A stretch of DNA of 64,000 nt from Pelargonium x hortorum (GCA_036897525.1 JAYMTJ010000007.1:62001-126000); one strand, 5' to 3'; positions 13,331 to 26,897 are shown, numbered from the stretch's first letter. Numbers and translations are program-made. Notes: generated by a model from the sequence alone, not told the origin.

Positions 13331-15218
13331 AAAAAAGAAAATACTAGACTGGAAAAACCCAGAACCTAAGTGAAAGTCTTCTACTAAATAAAGGAAAGCC
13401 CTAGATAAGGTATGCTCGGGGAAAGAGCCTTTAATCTAGCTTTATTTTATTCGAGGACAATGCCTTATGTCTTCTAAATTGAAAGTCATTATTCTTCCTG
13501 GGCTTTCCATGTTATAAGGTTTAAAAGGGAACTAAGGATTTCTATCTTCATATCCGTAAGTCTGACTAGACTAGATAATTTTTAGGATCTCAATTTCTGA
13601 AGGACATTTTATCTATAAAGTACAAAAAAAGGTATCTATAAGAAAATCACTCCGTTGTGGTGCCCTGGAAGTCCGAAAAGCATACTAGTAAAGACAAAGA
13701 ATCTTAGCTCACAGTCCTTCAAGTAAACTGAATGGGTCATATTTTACTTGAAAATACCTGATTAGAATTCCATCTATTAGGGCTAGCGCTTGCAGAGTTC
13801 TAATTCTATTCATATTCTCACTTATATTCTATTATTTTCTATTTAACTTTCTTGCAACTTCCTACCTAAAAAGAGATTCTCTTTATATACTTACCCCTGT
13901 TTCGTAGTCTTTCATGTCTCTATATAATAGAATTTGTGTCGAAATCCCCCCCTATCTCTTTTTCCTACGAGCAATTCTATAATAATGTACTGGGTTTTTG
14001 CTTGTGAAAAGAGGCTCTATTAGCAAATAGGAGATAATCGGAGGTTGAGGTTAAGATTCGGGATTCCCTGTCTTAAATTTTATCCACGCATTGCATTATT
14101 TAGGCTTTACTTTCATGAAAATATGTCAACCAAAAGAAAAGGGTGTTTAGGTTTAGATATCAATAATTGACTTTTATAAATAGAAATGAAAAATCCTTGA
14201 CTTCCTGCACTTCAGTATTTTTTAATAAAAAGAAAATAACAAATCTTAGATATTACAAGGGTTCGAATGTTGCTATACGCCGACACCTCCAACCTGTTTT
14301 GTTTTCAAACCTTTCGACTTTCTTGTTTATAATAATACAATCCTATAGGTGTGCTTTTTTGTTACTAAAAAAATGAGTATTGATTTAATCTGAATGGAGT
14401 CTAGGGAACTTTTTAGGAGTAGAAGAATTAGGAGTCTCCTTTTATTTAAGAACAGGGATCAATAATTGGGTTTATTTGAAAAAAAACCTGAATACTTCAT
14501 ATGAATCTTATCTTGCTTGGGATCGGTAATTCAGTAATGTAGTAAAACAAACGAATAGGAGTACTTGGGTACTAAAATGTCCCTTCAAATTATCTCTATC
14601 TTATGAGCCCATACCGAAATTGCAGACCCGGGTTACCTATTCTTGGACTTTGAACCAAGGACTGCCGCCATATTCATATTAAAAGGGATACTTGGGGCCA
14701 CTTCATGAGTTAAGTAGGTCGAAACTACAAGAAAATACAACTTTTGAAGAATTTCTAGGCTAGCTTTGTTTGCTAGGTATATTTTGTGTTTTATGCTATA
14801 ATGGGTTCCCTCTTTTCTTTCTTTCTTTAGTAACAGAAATTAAGGCGTGCTATTCCTTTTCCTTGTAGATGTAGTAGGTACTTAATTAGAATTAGAAACA
14901 GGATCTTATATCGAATTTTAGTATATATCCGAGTTTCTAAAAAGTACAAAACCTACATTATATATAAGTAGCAAGAAAAGTCTTAAACTAACCTCTAGTT
15001 GAGTTTTTATAAGTCAATTTTAAGCTATGCCTAGTCTTTTTACTGCGTATGGGTTCGCGTTGCTTTAAAATATCAAGCTTTAGTTTACAGATTTATGGCA
15101 AGAGATGGAACTTTTTGTACACAATTAATAAGGGGGCTCCGAGTAGTTTTAAACTAAAATTGACTCACTTCGCGGTGTTTAGGGATGTAAGCAGAGGTAT
15201 CCCGACTTAAAAGGATTT

Positions 15219-15247
15219 CCTCAATATTCAATATATTGAATTGAGAG
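15219..15247. other. AT stem-loop with 2-base bulge
   Basis: A 16-base perfect palindrome, ATTCAATATATTGAAT (15226-15241), is extended outward by CTCA and TGAG after a 2-base bulge. Confidence 0.5.
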
Positions 15248-18200
15248 GTCTGCGGGGCTAGGGAGACATCTGAGCTTTTCATCAAGAGGGTAGTGATAGA
15301 TATGCTGTTACAGTCGAACCATTACCTAAAAGGAAGCTTCTAAAATCAACGAGAAGTCGAGCTCAATAATGAACATTAATCCAGGAATCTCCTTTTCTGG
15401 ATCCTTAAGGGTTTCCCTTGCTTAAAATTTTTGAAAAGGGTTCCATATGCTATCAGCCTTAAAATCCTTCTTTTTGTGGTAGGCTTTTCTAGAATAACTA
15501 GGACACCCTTCTTTTTTTATTAGCCCAAAACCTAGACTATCGTCATTGACCAAGGAATCCCTCGTACAGGGATAAGAATATAAACGGAAGTTGGAAAACA
15601 GGATTCCAAGCTCTCTAAGCTCAAAGGGAGGGCTATACCAAGGCACCCTTTTAAAGTGCGTTCCTCTTTGTATTTCTATTCTCGTGAAGTTATTCGCAGA
15701 GGAAACATAGAAAGAGTAATCAACTAAGGAAATTTCCTTTTTTCTAATTTGAGTCATTTGTGAAGAGGTCTTTCTCGTACAGGATAGGTAGGTTCCTCTA
15801 GGAGAATTTGGAATTGAAGGCCTAGTATCTATTTGTACTTGTAAGCAAAACTAAAGGTTGTCAAACAAACTCAGAATCTTATATTGAAACTGTAAATTAA
15901 TCATTCCTAAACAGTACAACAGAATTCTTTAATACCCACTCCCCTTTACTGGTCAAAGTCTAAATCAATGTCGAAATTGAAGGATATTCTTGTCTTTGGG
16001 TTCTCATTCTAACCCGTTTCTTTTGTTCGAATGGGATAGCTTCAAAGTTCCTTATCTTATGTATCCAAACTGAGTAAGGAAATAAGGTACTCTATGGGGT
16101 TGAGGAACCCCCTTGCTGCGGGATACCCCGGCTTTAATTGCTGTTAATCTAAAAAAATTTCCCTATCTCCTACAGTAATTCTATAAACCCCGGATTTCCT
16201 ATGCAAGCTGCTTGAAGGAGCTCCTACCTAAATTAGAAGTTATAACTATATCTCTTTTAATTTAAAGAAAAGTCGACATACACTTTAATGAGTTAACTTT
16301 TGATATACTATAATAGTCTTCCTGTTAGGAGGCCCTTTACTTATTTATTAACTTACTTCAGTTTTTGTAAAAGCTATATACAGATATAACCCATATTCTT
16401 GTAATATGTATTTGGGCATCCGCTTTCAGAAATACGAGAAAGAAAATGAGGACTAGCTATTATATAAAGTGGCGATTCTAACACACTCTCAATTGTATTA
16501 TTCCATGAGCAAGCACTATAGTTCCAGCCCTAACTAGTTTCATTCTTTAAGGATTTAGGCCTTTGCTTTTTTTTTTGATTTCTTGCCTTGTATCCCACTG
16601 AACAAACTGAATTCTAAGAGTCTCCAGAACTTCTCCCTCCCTGTTGAGCGAATGTGCACCATTTTCAAATACCATCACAAAAAACCTTAGATGCAATACT
16701 TAGGAATATAAAGGACTCTGATGAGTACAACCCTATACTCTTTAACTTCGGATTCTAGAATTGTGAAAAGTAAACTGTGCGCCCTTAGTACCATAACCAG
16801 TTACGACTATTGCTTTCTACTAAATAAAAGATTTTATTTTAAGAGTCCTAATTTATTTTGAGGGTCTAGGAAGGCCTAGGATTTAAATGGGTTTAAGACG
16901 TGTAACAGTGTATAACCTTAAGAGATAGCTCTTAAATCAGGGAAAGTAACAATATCTTAAAACGAAGGCAAAAGTGCCAACCCTAGGTAAACTTAGAATT
17001 GCCACTGTTACTTAAGAGTGTTAGGGAATCGGGATAATTTCATATAAGTTTTTATGATTCTATTAAAGACTGAGAGCCCTGACTAATTAGAGCATTTTGG
17101 GAAACATATTTATACCCAATCCAAATAAAGTTACAAACAAAACTACAGAAGAATGCTTTATCGGGAGTTCCTCTTTTTACTTGCTGGTTACTAATATTCC
17201 TATCCTATAAAATCTATTTGGATAAAAAGAAAAAAGTAGTATACTAAACCCGGCTTTTGATTTGAAGAGTTATTTCTTTATATGAAGGAGCCTCTAGCTG
17301 GGTTAAATAGCACTCCTTAAGGAAGCGCCTTAGGGTTAGATTTATATCTATTTCTTTATAGAGAGGCATTTTTTTGAGAAAGAAAAAAGAATTATGACAA
17401 ACTAAAAAAAAGGCGCTGAAGAAGTCTAGAAAAGTTTAAAGTTCTAATTCTATCCTTTGAATCGCTCTTACCTTTGTCTTGATTACCCAACGCTTCCGGA
17501 GTTTAACTCGGCTAGGATGCAAATAGGTTTTATTTACCTACTTTTTTTAACCCTCATTTCAGGTGTATAAGAATCCTACCGAAATTTGAAACAAGTGCTT
17601 TCTTTATAGGGGTAGGTCCCTTAATCTAGGAATTTCCTAAGGGTTTTGGGAATCTCGATTATTCATTACTTTTTTCCCTTAGTAATGGTTTTTTCGGTAT
17701 CCGGTTATAATGCAGATTTTCTATAAAGTAAAGGAGATTCTAATCTTGTAAATGGGCTCCAAAAGCTTCACTACAGAGTAACCAAACAGCTGTTTTGCTA
17801 TTCTAGATAGGATTATTCTATCTAAAAGTTTATCAAGGGAATCCCTTTTTATAGTATTCAGTTGAAATAAAGAATATAAGTAAGTAATTCTAAAACTGTG
17901 TAAGTTTACTTTAAGAGGTCTAGAATTATAATGTCCTACATTTTTTTGCATTTAATTTATGAGGTTTCAAAAACAGCTTACAGGTTACGTACGGCTAGCT
18001 ATTCTGGCTGAATATAATATAAACTTTAGATTAAAGAAAGCAGGGTTTCTCTCTTCTCTCAAGTAAATGGAGTTTAAGAAATTACAAAGCTCTAGCTCAT
18101 AAACATAAAGAAGTTCTATCGACAAGGAAAAAGTCTAGCGCGGAAGTCAAGTTAGTTGTCTTTTGGGTTTTAGGGAGTAGTGATTCTCATTTCAGATTTT

Positions 18201-18533
18201 GAGGTTTAAGAAAATAGATATAAAAATTATGAAGAAGTCAGTTAAGTCAAAGTCATTGGTCTTCTTTTCTTAATGTGTGGTTTTAGTCTACTTACGGGGG
18301 GATTAACCTTACTCATTACGTGCCAGTAACCGGATTTTGTACAACAGTAATAATACCTCCCGAAAATTCAAAAAAGCGGCAACTCCTATAGGATAAAAAA
18401 CAATCCACGAAAGGCGGAACTTTATAATGCACTTGTTTTTTTATTACTGATATAACATTTTAGAAACTTTATCCTTATACTTCTAAGTTCATTTTACCAG
18501 GCTGGGAGACAAGACAATATACATACATTCTAG

Positions 18534-18545
18534 AGGGGTTCCCCT
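18534..18545. other. short G/C inverted repeat
   Basis: AGGGG and CCCCT are separated by only TT. Steric limits make a 2-base loop poor, so this is a cluster more than a folded hairpin. Confidence 0.5.
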
Positions 18546-19290
18546 ATTTCTTTCTTAACAGGCCCGCTCGTTTATTATGTAATCCTTATAGAGACTTTTT
18601 TTGTATTTTAATGTAGTTATCTGCAGTCTGGGTTTACCCTGTCTCCTTTCAGCAGTAGTACAATAAGGGATTACCCCAGTGTATCAAATAAAAGTAATGA
18701 AGTCTTTAGTAAATGTAAAAAGTAGGATAATCAAGAAGGATGCCCACTGTAATTTAGGCTCTCTTAGAATTCGCCTTTGTTATGCGCTATAAGAAAGTGG
18801 AAGATTTTTTATTTTTAAGCTGGGGATAGGGGCCCGGGTCCGCTATTAAATCATTTTTGTGCAATTCCGTATAACTAAATTAACTTTAAAATTTTTTTAG
18901 TAAAGTGTAAGACTAATGTTTGGGCAAAGCATGGGTAACCAAGATCCGGTTTGAATTTATATTGGTTGTGCTGAAATGAAGGGAGACCCCAGTATCCACA
19001 GCGACCCCATATGAAATGTCATCTGCTTAAAATTATAAAATACGATCGGATTTCGATAAAATCTCTCTTTTTTTGACTCTAACCGGGAAAACTAAATCCT
19101 TTTTTTTAGTACTTATCGCTTATGCACTTATCGTTTTAGAGGATTGAAACCGGTATCATAAAGACCCCTGGAAAGTCAATATAGGGTGTTTCTGTAAAGC
19201 ACTTGGAAACTAATAGAACAAGAAACTTTGCACAATAGATACTTTTCCCTCCAGAAGAAATATACAATTATCCGGTTTTAACTTCCTATA

Positions 19291-19580
19291 ATACTGAGTA
19301 ATCTAGGCTTTCAAGGACAGCAGCTCTTGCAAAGAACTTCGTACCTTGGCCTACTCGACTTCGACAGCAGCTTTGGACTGCCCACCTTTACTTTAGATCA
19401 TCGCTTTCCATTAAGACTCCGATTTAGAGTTAGGTTTGGTCCAGAACAGAAGTACACTATATCAGAGGCTGGAGGATGATTCTTAGACTAGTTCTAAACA
19501 AGTAAGTGGATTTCTAGTTCAGTTGGGTTCTTAAGAGCGCTAGCTGTATTGATTGTTTTGCAGTACAACTCTTTATAGAA
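19291..19580. other. short texture-B patch
   Basis: A patch of about 290 bases that lacks the G/C clusters of its surroundings. It carries one copy of the B-specific 12-mer GGATTTCTAGTT (19508-19519). It also contains GATTTAGAGTTAGG, found again in the B patch around 48120. I see no gene. Confidence 0.45.
19508..19519 (+). repeat. B-patch 12-mer GGATTTCTAGTT, copy 1
   Basis: One of four exact same-strand copies (others at 26898-26909, 27219-27230, 48339-48350). From base composition alone I estimate far fewer than one copy expected in the window. Confidence 0.7.
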
Positions 19581-20361
19581 ACCCTCGAGGCTTCCTACTT
19601 GAAATTTATACCAGTAATTTGAATCCTTTCTCTTTTATCTCCTGGCCGGTCCTTAAATAGAATAGGGGAAGCCTGTGCCCTGCTCAAAAGACTGGATATC
19701 TCTTCTTATATTATTAGAGTACGCCCCTAAAAACCAGAAAGGAGAGTGCCTTACTAGACTCAAATAACCTTTAAAACTTTAAATGCCTTACTCTTACTAA
19801 ATTGGAAACCTCTTTTTTTTTTTAGAATTCTTACTGTGCTCTGGTCAAGCCCTTTTCCCTTTTGAAGAAATAAGAACTCTCCCCGGGTTTATAAGATTTA
19901 CTGGATCCAAAAGACTCTTTTACGGATCTGATATCAACTAGCGAACTTACTTGTAAGAAAATCTTGAGTATAAGATAGAGGATTCCTGGTTTTAGCCTTA
20001 GTTTATAGAACCCCTTTGACTTTTACCCGCAATAAACTCAATTTTTAATGAACTTTCTCTTGGTTTTACTATTTATTAGTAAGTTAGATAGCTACTCCTG
20101 TCTTACTCTTTGTTCGCATTCTTCCTTACAGCTACAGCTGTCCATTAGATTTTTAGGGGGTTCAAATCCCTAGCTCAGGGCAGTTCTATATTCATTTTAT
20201 CTAAGACTTAGCTATTTAGATAACAAGAAAGAAGCTGGTGCGGCTTTAAGGTGGTAAATATGCTCCTCTGTTTCAAGTTGATATAATTCCAGTTCCAGAT
20301 AGGGGGTTAAGGTAGAGAAGTTAATGAATAAAGGGGGCAAGTAAGTCTTCCGTAACCTTTT

Positions 20362-20384
20362 ATTCTCCCCGCAAAGGGGGGAAT
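20362..20384. other. compact G/C stem-loop, 9-bp stem
   Basis: ATTCTCCCC pairs with GGGGGGAAT (one T-G wobble) around the 5-base loop GCAAA. It is the best-formed example of the G/C clusters of texture A. No T-tract follows, so it is not a typical intrinsic terminator. Confidence 0.7.
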
Positions 20385-21565
20385 TTCATATAAGCAAAGC
20401 ATACGGGGGTATGTATATAGTTCTATTTAGTAAGAAGTCCTTTAGGGGGCCTCTGCTTTCACTTGCGAAAAGTATAATACTAAAACTCGTGAGCTGTCTC
20501 AGGTCAGTGTTCCTATACTTTGAATTTATTGCTTTTTAGAAACTTATTGGGTTTTTATTACCACTCAAAAAAATCAAAAGATGGATTCTTAGCTTTACAT
20601 AATACAAGCTGGGGTTCTCATTAAGACATAAGCCCGTAAGACATGAGTTCAAGTCCCATACTATAACTATCTAAGATATACATCTATATCCTAAGGGAAA
20701 TCCTAGAAAGAGACTCTTAAGGCTGCTATAAAACAAGGATTCTAATCGCACAACACTTCTAAAACTAAGAAATAAATCTATACCGCCTTTACTTTTATTA
20801 AATAAAAAGGAAAACTAAGATAGAGACTCTTTGAATATTGAATCAAGGGTTACCTTATTAAAGAATATCCTGAAATACCTTGTCTAGGTAGGGGTTTATG
20901 CTGTCATCTGAGAAAAAAAGGGAATAGTATATATAATATAGCAGAGGGTTCAGTCTTGTCACAAGTTTTTATAATGAAGTAAGTTACCTATATAGGAATA
21001 GGACTGAGTGAGGGTCTCTAATCTGAGTTACATCTGTATACATAACTTAGATAAAAAAAGAAAAGCAGGGACTGCTCCTAGAATTAAGAATTAAAAAAAG
21101 ATTGGGCTGATCAAGCTTTAGTTAGTAGATTTTCATTGATTTTGCAAGCGAAACGAGTAGGATAAAGAAAAGCAAAGTTTATATTCAAAGCAGCTCCAAC
21201 AAAATAGACTCCATTCGGTTATATATCTACAAGGTTTGAAAAATCCCTAAAATTTCTTGTGTACTATAATATAAACGGGCACTCTTTCATCACAGAAAAG
21301 GGGAACTGTGTACGTATTTCTTTTACTCTTTTAATCTGCCCTCGTAAAAAAAGGGACTACTAGCAATTCATGGCCCCCCTTATTGGACCCTTTAATATCT
21401 TGTATTATAGAAGCCAATACTGTAAAATAGGAGGCAGGCGGTAGAATCAACTCAAGAAAAATCCTTTTAAGGAGCTCTCGCTTTACACAAAGAAAGATGT
21501 TTTATTGAAGTGAGAAAAACCCGGTATATAATATTTTCTCGATCAAGCAAAATAGCTTTGAAGTA

Positions 21566-21584
21566 CCCATCCCATCCCATCCAT
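21566..21584 (+). repeat. (CCCAT)n microsatellite
   Basis: Three exact copies of CCCAT followed by CCAT. Confidence 0.9.
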
Positions 21585-22219
21585 ATAGTGATAAACTTTT
21601 ATTGTAGTAACTTAGTAAACAGCTTTGTTTTTTCTCATTTTGATTAGAATTAGCAGTATTAAGAAGCCCCGTAAAAAGAGCAGAGGTTTCCTTATTTATT
21701 GAATATTTACCCTTAAAGTTTTTTCTTAGGTTCCCATGAGAACTTTCTTTCTATGTATTTCCTAACCCCCTCTAACTTTTTACTTTCGGTATTTCGTCCT
21801 CTATTTTATTTATTTATTTTCCCGGATTTCGTAACGTATACCTAACTTAGAAATCTTTGTGCTATATTTAGAAAGTGTACGAGCTCCTTCCTTAATGAAA
21901 TTAGTAAAGCTTTTACAATAATAATGGTTCATTTTATATAATATAACTAGATAGATGAAATTGAATTTAAAGTATCCTTACTATGAGATTTTGGAGTATG
22001 CCATATAACCTATGCCATCCATACTTTGGTGTCTAAGTCTAACTATGCAATTATTTTATCAAAGCCCTTTATTTAGTAAGAAAACTCCCATATTTGAGAA
22101 TATTATATACAAAGGGAATGTAAGCCTAACAATTAATACAAGCAAAAAAAGGAAACCTGAGGGACTTCCATTTAATTCTTTTACGGTACCCTACCCCTTT
22201 TTAATTTACTTGCGTAAAG

Positions 22220-22235
22220 CCCCCTATCCCGGGGG
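22220..22235. other. short G/C stem-loop
   Basis: CCCCC pairs with GGGGG around the loop TATCCC. The pattern matches the other texture-A clusters. Confidence 0.6.
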
Positions 22236-23450
22236 AATTTCAAGTTATCCCTTAGAGAGCGCCACTTTGGCTCAAAAAACCTATCTTTAAAATCTTTTGA
22301 GAGAACTCATATTGGAATTTCTATTCTTTTTTTGTACTTGCTATCAGACTAAGTAGAAAGCCCCTTACTACTACTTCGCCATTATTGGGTTTTATCTTAG
22401 TTATTCTCGGTTTTTTATGGTATGGGAGGTTGGGTTTAAGTAAGGAGCTGCTCTTGCTTGTTCCCCAGTTTTTTTTTCTAGATAGTTTAGATTTTAGGGA
22501 AGAAAATAACTAGAGTCGCTTGTAATTTGTATTTTTTAAGTCTGCTTTTCCTGTTGGTCTTATAAAGTTGGTATACTCATTTTATGGTATTAGAACCCTT
22601 ACCCCCTTACTTTGATTTTTAAATTCAAAAAATTGAGGAATAACAAGAACTTAAAAGCTAAAGGAAGTCTGTTTGCCTGCCGTAAAGTCAATTTCTTTAT
22701 AGATAGAAAGGAAGCCACACAAAACAAATTAGTACAGTAATTAGAATCAAGCCTATGTTCAAACTTATTCGAGCTGCGGGTTTTAGTTTTAGTCTCTTTT
22801 CTTTTTCCGCTGTCACCTTTCGAATATATTCTGTTTATAGATTTTCAGAATTGGGCCTTTTCTTCCTTTTTTAGGACCTTTGCAGTCGTGAGCTTCACCA
22901 CTCATTCACAGAGATCATAGGAGTACTTTTATTTAGCTCTAGTTAGCATGCATATTTGTTTGCGCGGTTCTTTTATCCTTATTGACTGTGATAACAATTC
23001 GAACCTACGACTTTCTCATAAAACAAAAGCGTCCTACCCCGTTTCAAACAAAGCTGTTGGACCATACTAAATAGCTAAATCTAAATAGACGCTACCAACA
23101 ACCAACCGGTTTGCCTTACTATAGCCAACGCAAGAGCATATAAAAAGTAAGCTTAGATTCACGATTTTTAGAAAATGAAGACTTTGTTTGTACCTTTATA
23201 CACGCTTAGGAATTCTTTATCTGGACTTTGGCATGACAAAAGGCAACACTTCCCCTTTTATTTAACTCTTAATCTTTTACCTGGAACAGATCCGAAGAAA
23301 AGAAAGCTTACTTATGAAACTGGGGAAGATAGCCAACCTAGAAAAAACTTATTTACAGACTGCAAAACACGGAGCCCCTACCCCTTTAATCATCCTTACC
23401 GACGGGCACTTTGTGAGGGAGGGAAATACCGGATAGTGTAATGAGTATTA

Positions 23451-24360
23451 CTACTTACATTATGACAGTCAACCCCAAAATCACTTTAGATTGTCTTTAC
23501 AAGAAATTCAGGAGCTTTAGCCTCAGCTCTTTACAACTATTCGCTAGCATCTTTCTATTGACTTACTTCGTCTGGAACTTGTTTGCTCTTCTTGAACTTG
23601 ACTTATAGGAGCTCTAGTACGAGTCTTTGCGGCTATATTGGCATTGGCTATACCAGCTTCTTGATAGTCTGTACACTTGTATTCCCTCATATCATAGGAG
23701 TTGTATCCTATTGTACTATAGTTATTGCATTGAATTTCCTATATAAATCATTATGATAGACTAAAGCCCTTAACAGACTTTTTTTTAGAATTCACTAGAG
23801 ATACTAAACAGGAAAGTAACTCTTTAAGTATCCCTCAGGTTTTCTGTAGCTTATCGCTGAAGAGGAATATAACCTTATAAGTCTAGGAAGGTATCCATCT
23901 TTCCGACCGAGTGCGCATCCGAAGGAGGTTAACTCCTGTAGTAGTATACATAGGTAGACATGAACACATTAGTACCCCCAATATCATATTCTTGACTTCT
24001 TTCATGAGACTTTGGAGCTTAACCCATAGCACTAACATGAGCCTAAGCCAGAGAAGGGGTATTCCCTGTCCTAGCAAGAGCCTGAGTAGGAGCTATAACT
24101 GAACTGGTAGCCAATGACAGTAACTGACTAAGCTAGCTCTGTCTTTATAGAATACAAAAAAAAACACTATCTTTTATACTAGAGGACTCAGAAACCACTT
24201 ACCATCCAAAGAATCATCTGCCAAGAAATCCCTCTCTATAAACTGTGGTTCTTGAAACCAGCTAGCTAGGTACAGTTTCTTGATGGCTTGATGGACTGTT
24301 GAGAACAGAATTTCTTCTTTGGAAGCTTATAGCCGGTGAAAGGAAGTCTAATAACATAAA
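23451..24360. other. texture-B patch with overlapping antisense frames
   Basis: B-like texture. Around 23883-24102 both strands are open at once: 64 codons on minus (23883-24077) and 63 on plus (23911-24102). Neither product is recognisable. Simultaneous openness usually reflects a local lack of TAA/TAG/TGA and their complements, not coding. An exact 8-bp tandem duplication lies at 24279-24294. Confidence 0.45.
24279..24294 (+). repeat. 8-bp perfect tandem duplication
   Basis: CTTGATGG occurs twice in tandem. Confidence 0.75.
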
Positions 24361-24370
24361 CAGATTCTCT
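24350..24370 (+). repeat. dispersed 21-base repeat, copy 2
   Basis: Exact partner of 9532-9552. Confidence 0.75.
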
Positions 24371-24795
24371 TGCAAATACTACCATAAAGGATTTAATGAA
24401 AAAAGTGTGAAAGTTTTTCTACTATATAGAGGAAGCTCTCATTTCTAAAGAAAGTGTTGCTAAATAAGAGAATTCTAGGACTAATTTATTTAAGTTATAA
24501 ATAAGTAAGCCCAAATAGCTCCAAAAAGGGGAACCTTGACTAAGGTTTCTAGACCCTTTACCGAGTATGAATCTAAGACTGAACTAAAGCTTGAGTGTGT
24601 GTGTTATTATATTAACAACTTACAAAAAGGAATCCTGTAGACAAAATAAGGGAGGAAATAGCACAGGATACTGTCTAAAACTTTATATACATATTTAGAT
24701 AAAGGATAAAAAAGAAACCTTGTACTACGAAATCTAAAGAGGCTTAGACCCCACAATTATATAGTGTAACGCTCTGCCGCTTAATAGGAAAGTCC

Positions 24796-24826
24796 CCTCA
24801 CAATTATGTTACCCTTTATTGTGAGG
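24796..24826. other. 9-bp perfect stem-loop
   Basis: CCTCACAAT pairs with ATTGTGAGG around a 13-base loop. Confidence 0.6.
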
Positions 24827-25958
24827 ATGTTATGTTGTAACTGATTTTTTACTGTGGAAAAGTCTTGGGAAAAGCTTATTGAAGCGCTGATAGTCTAGGA
24901 TTAGGATGCGACCGGGGGATGTCAGGTCCAGATAAAATCAAGTTATTAACGCATAAGGAGTCTTTTCTAAGTATCCCGTGAAAGTGCCCTTATTAGGTCT
25001 CGTTAATTCTAGTAATAGAACTTCCCTTAAGTAACTAGATTTTCCTGTATAGGGGCTTTTGCTAAATCGGACAACTAAAAGGATATAGAAAGATTCTTAA
25101 GAGGTTTCCTTTTGATCAACTGAAAATTTCTTTTTTTATATTCGTTTAATAGAAGATTTTATTTCCCTAGCGAACCCCTGTCTCTCTCTAAATCCCTTAC
25201 TGAAATCCAGTAAAAAAAAACTAAAAGCTCTATAATTATTTATTAGATCCTTTTCAAAAAAATACCACAAAAGGGGATACTTTCAATTTCTTGGGTTAGG
25301 AACTGCCTTGAGAGATAAATGTTATAAAAAAAAGAAATAATAGATAAGGGAGCTCCTTCACTAGGAATAAAATAGACACCTTTATGCACTCTTTACTTTA
25401 GAAATCTCTCTAGCTACAGCCCGCAATTAAAGAGAAATCAACACATTAAGCACAATATAGAATCCTAAAATTCACAAGAAGCTAAAATGAACAAAGTTAG
25501 TCTTTAGATAACCAAGAATTTTGTAAAACTGCTTTTAGTGAATACCTTATACCCGAGGCGGTTGCTCTATGCATAAGGTTAATCTAAAAAAGACTCTGTG
25601 TCCTAGAGCCTTTTTATACCACACTTAACTTAAAGTGAAAGGCGGCCCTTAAAAATCTTATTACCACTATTTTTTAAAAGAGATACTCATAACTCTTATC
25701 CACAGGGGAGAGTCTTGGCAGGAAGCTTTGGTAAGGGTTAAGAAAATTAGTACAAATAGGACTCCAAAACTCGAAAAAAGAGTACTCTCTTTGAATGGAA
25801 CACTGAGAGGAATGACCAGATATATATAGCTCTTAGGTACTCTTGAATTTGCGATGATAAGGAGATTTAAGGATTCCTCCCCTTATTAGTCTATATTAGG
25901 TTAAGTACTAAAATCCTAAAGTAAGAAAGAAAAGAGGTAATTCCTTGTTGTTTAACGA

Positions 25959-25974
25959 GAGAATAGGAGAATAG
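25959..25974 (+). repeat. 8-bp perfect tandem duplication
   Basis: GAGAATAG occurs twice in tandem. Confidence 0.75.
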
Positions 25975-26897
25975 GAAAGGGAGTTACAGTTACTTGTTGT
26001 TTTTAAACTACCCTATTATTTACTGGTTGAATTTCCTTAGTTAATAGTATTTTAATTCGATTACCTTAGTAATTGGTATTTCCTTTACCTTGATGAATTC
26101 CCCCTAGGTTTTGACTAGTCAGAGACTCCTGTTTAAGCCTATTTTAGGATTTACTTGTCTTGTACAGATTAGTAAGCAAAGAAGACCTATTTTAAAACTC
26201 CTGTACTTTACATTTACTTTATTTCCCCAATGTCTTTATTAGTATCTGGATCTGGAATTGTAAACTTAGAAACAAGGGAACCCAAGGCAACCTACTAAGT
26301 TCTCCTTGGAAACTGTTCTTTTTATCTACTATTTAGGGAGGTTTTTTTTAGGTAAGGGTATTTTCAACAATCTTGGATAATTTAAGCAAGTGATGCAGCT
26401 GGGAGTGTTCCTCAACTCAGAAATAGAATCAGTTATCGGCTATACAGTACAAATAGCAAAGTCAATTACTGTAGAATAAAGGATTCCCTAAACAAAGAAA
26501 GATGTTTCAGTTTATATTATCCTTTATCTGTTATCCACAGGTTCCTAGCTTTCCAAAACCCAGAACACAAAGACAAGATAATCTGCTTCCATTAAATTCC
26601 TAAAGCTACAAAAGGAACATGAATCTATCTAACAGTCTCTCTAATTCCAATACATTTAGGGCTTTAGAATTCAGAATTCTTTCTATTTTTTCAGGATACT
26701 TTAAGACAGCAGGACATGAAAGAAAGCAAGCTAATCCCCTTTTGTTAAACACCCTTCCCTTAACTGACTTACGAACCAGAAACAAATAGAATCTCCTAAA
26801 TCCATTAACAGTAGAGAGCCGCACTTCCTTAGGCTCGCTAAAAGAACTAAGACAAGAGCTACATACAAGGAATAAGACATTCCCTGCATTAAGACTC

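Larger units (their letters stand above)
13331..19290. other. non-coding stretch, texture A
   Basis: AT-rich DNA with frequent G/C clusters, for example AGGGGTTCCCCT at 18534-18545. It contains the longest frame of the window (111 codons, 15422-15757, minus). That frame has no recognisable domain and no convincing ribosome-binding site, and its length fits chance. A palindromic stem-loop lies at 15219-15247. I see no gene. Confidence 0.65.
19581..23450. other. non-coding stretch, texture A
   Basis: Texture-A DNA with several G/C stem-loops (20362-20384 and 22220-22235), three copies of CCCAT at 21566-21580, and weak tRNA-like T-arms near 20156-20171, 20643-20659 and 22990-23010. Open frames of 92 codons (22012-22290) and 88 codons (23175-23441) have no recognisable motif. 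I see no gene. Confidence 0.6.
24361..26390. other. non-coding stretch, texture A
   Basis: AT-rich with G/C clusters. It contains a perfect 9-bp stem-loop at 24796-24826 and an 8-bp tandem duplication at 25959-25974. I see no gene. Confidence 0.6.

Noticed and set aside
14630-14670. CTTGG/CCAAG T-arm-like hairpin near 14640-14660 (minus)
   Set aside because: The loop is one base too long and no acceptor, D or anticodon arm could be placed.
15422-15757. Longest frame of the window (111 codons, minus)
   Set aside because: Its length fits chance at this composition, and it has no recognisable domain, signal or ribosome-binding site.
18318-18334. GTGCCAGTAACCGG resembling the conserved 530 loop of small-subunit rRNA
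   Set aside because: The match is short and imperfect, and no neighbouring rRNA sequence was found.
22012-23441. 92- and 88-codon plus frames (22012-22290, 23175-23441)
   Set aside because: Not adjacent, no motif, and composition as expected from random AT-rich frames.
23883-24102. Antisense pair of 64- and 63-codon frames
   Set aside because: Openness on both strands reflects local codon chance; neither product is recognisable. I considered an organelle gene fragment but could match none.
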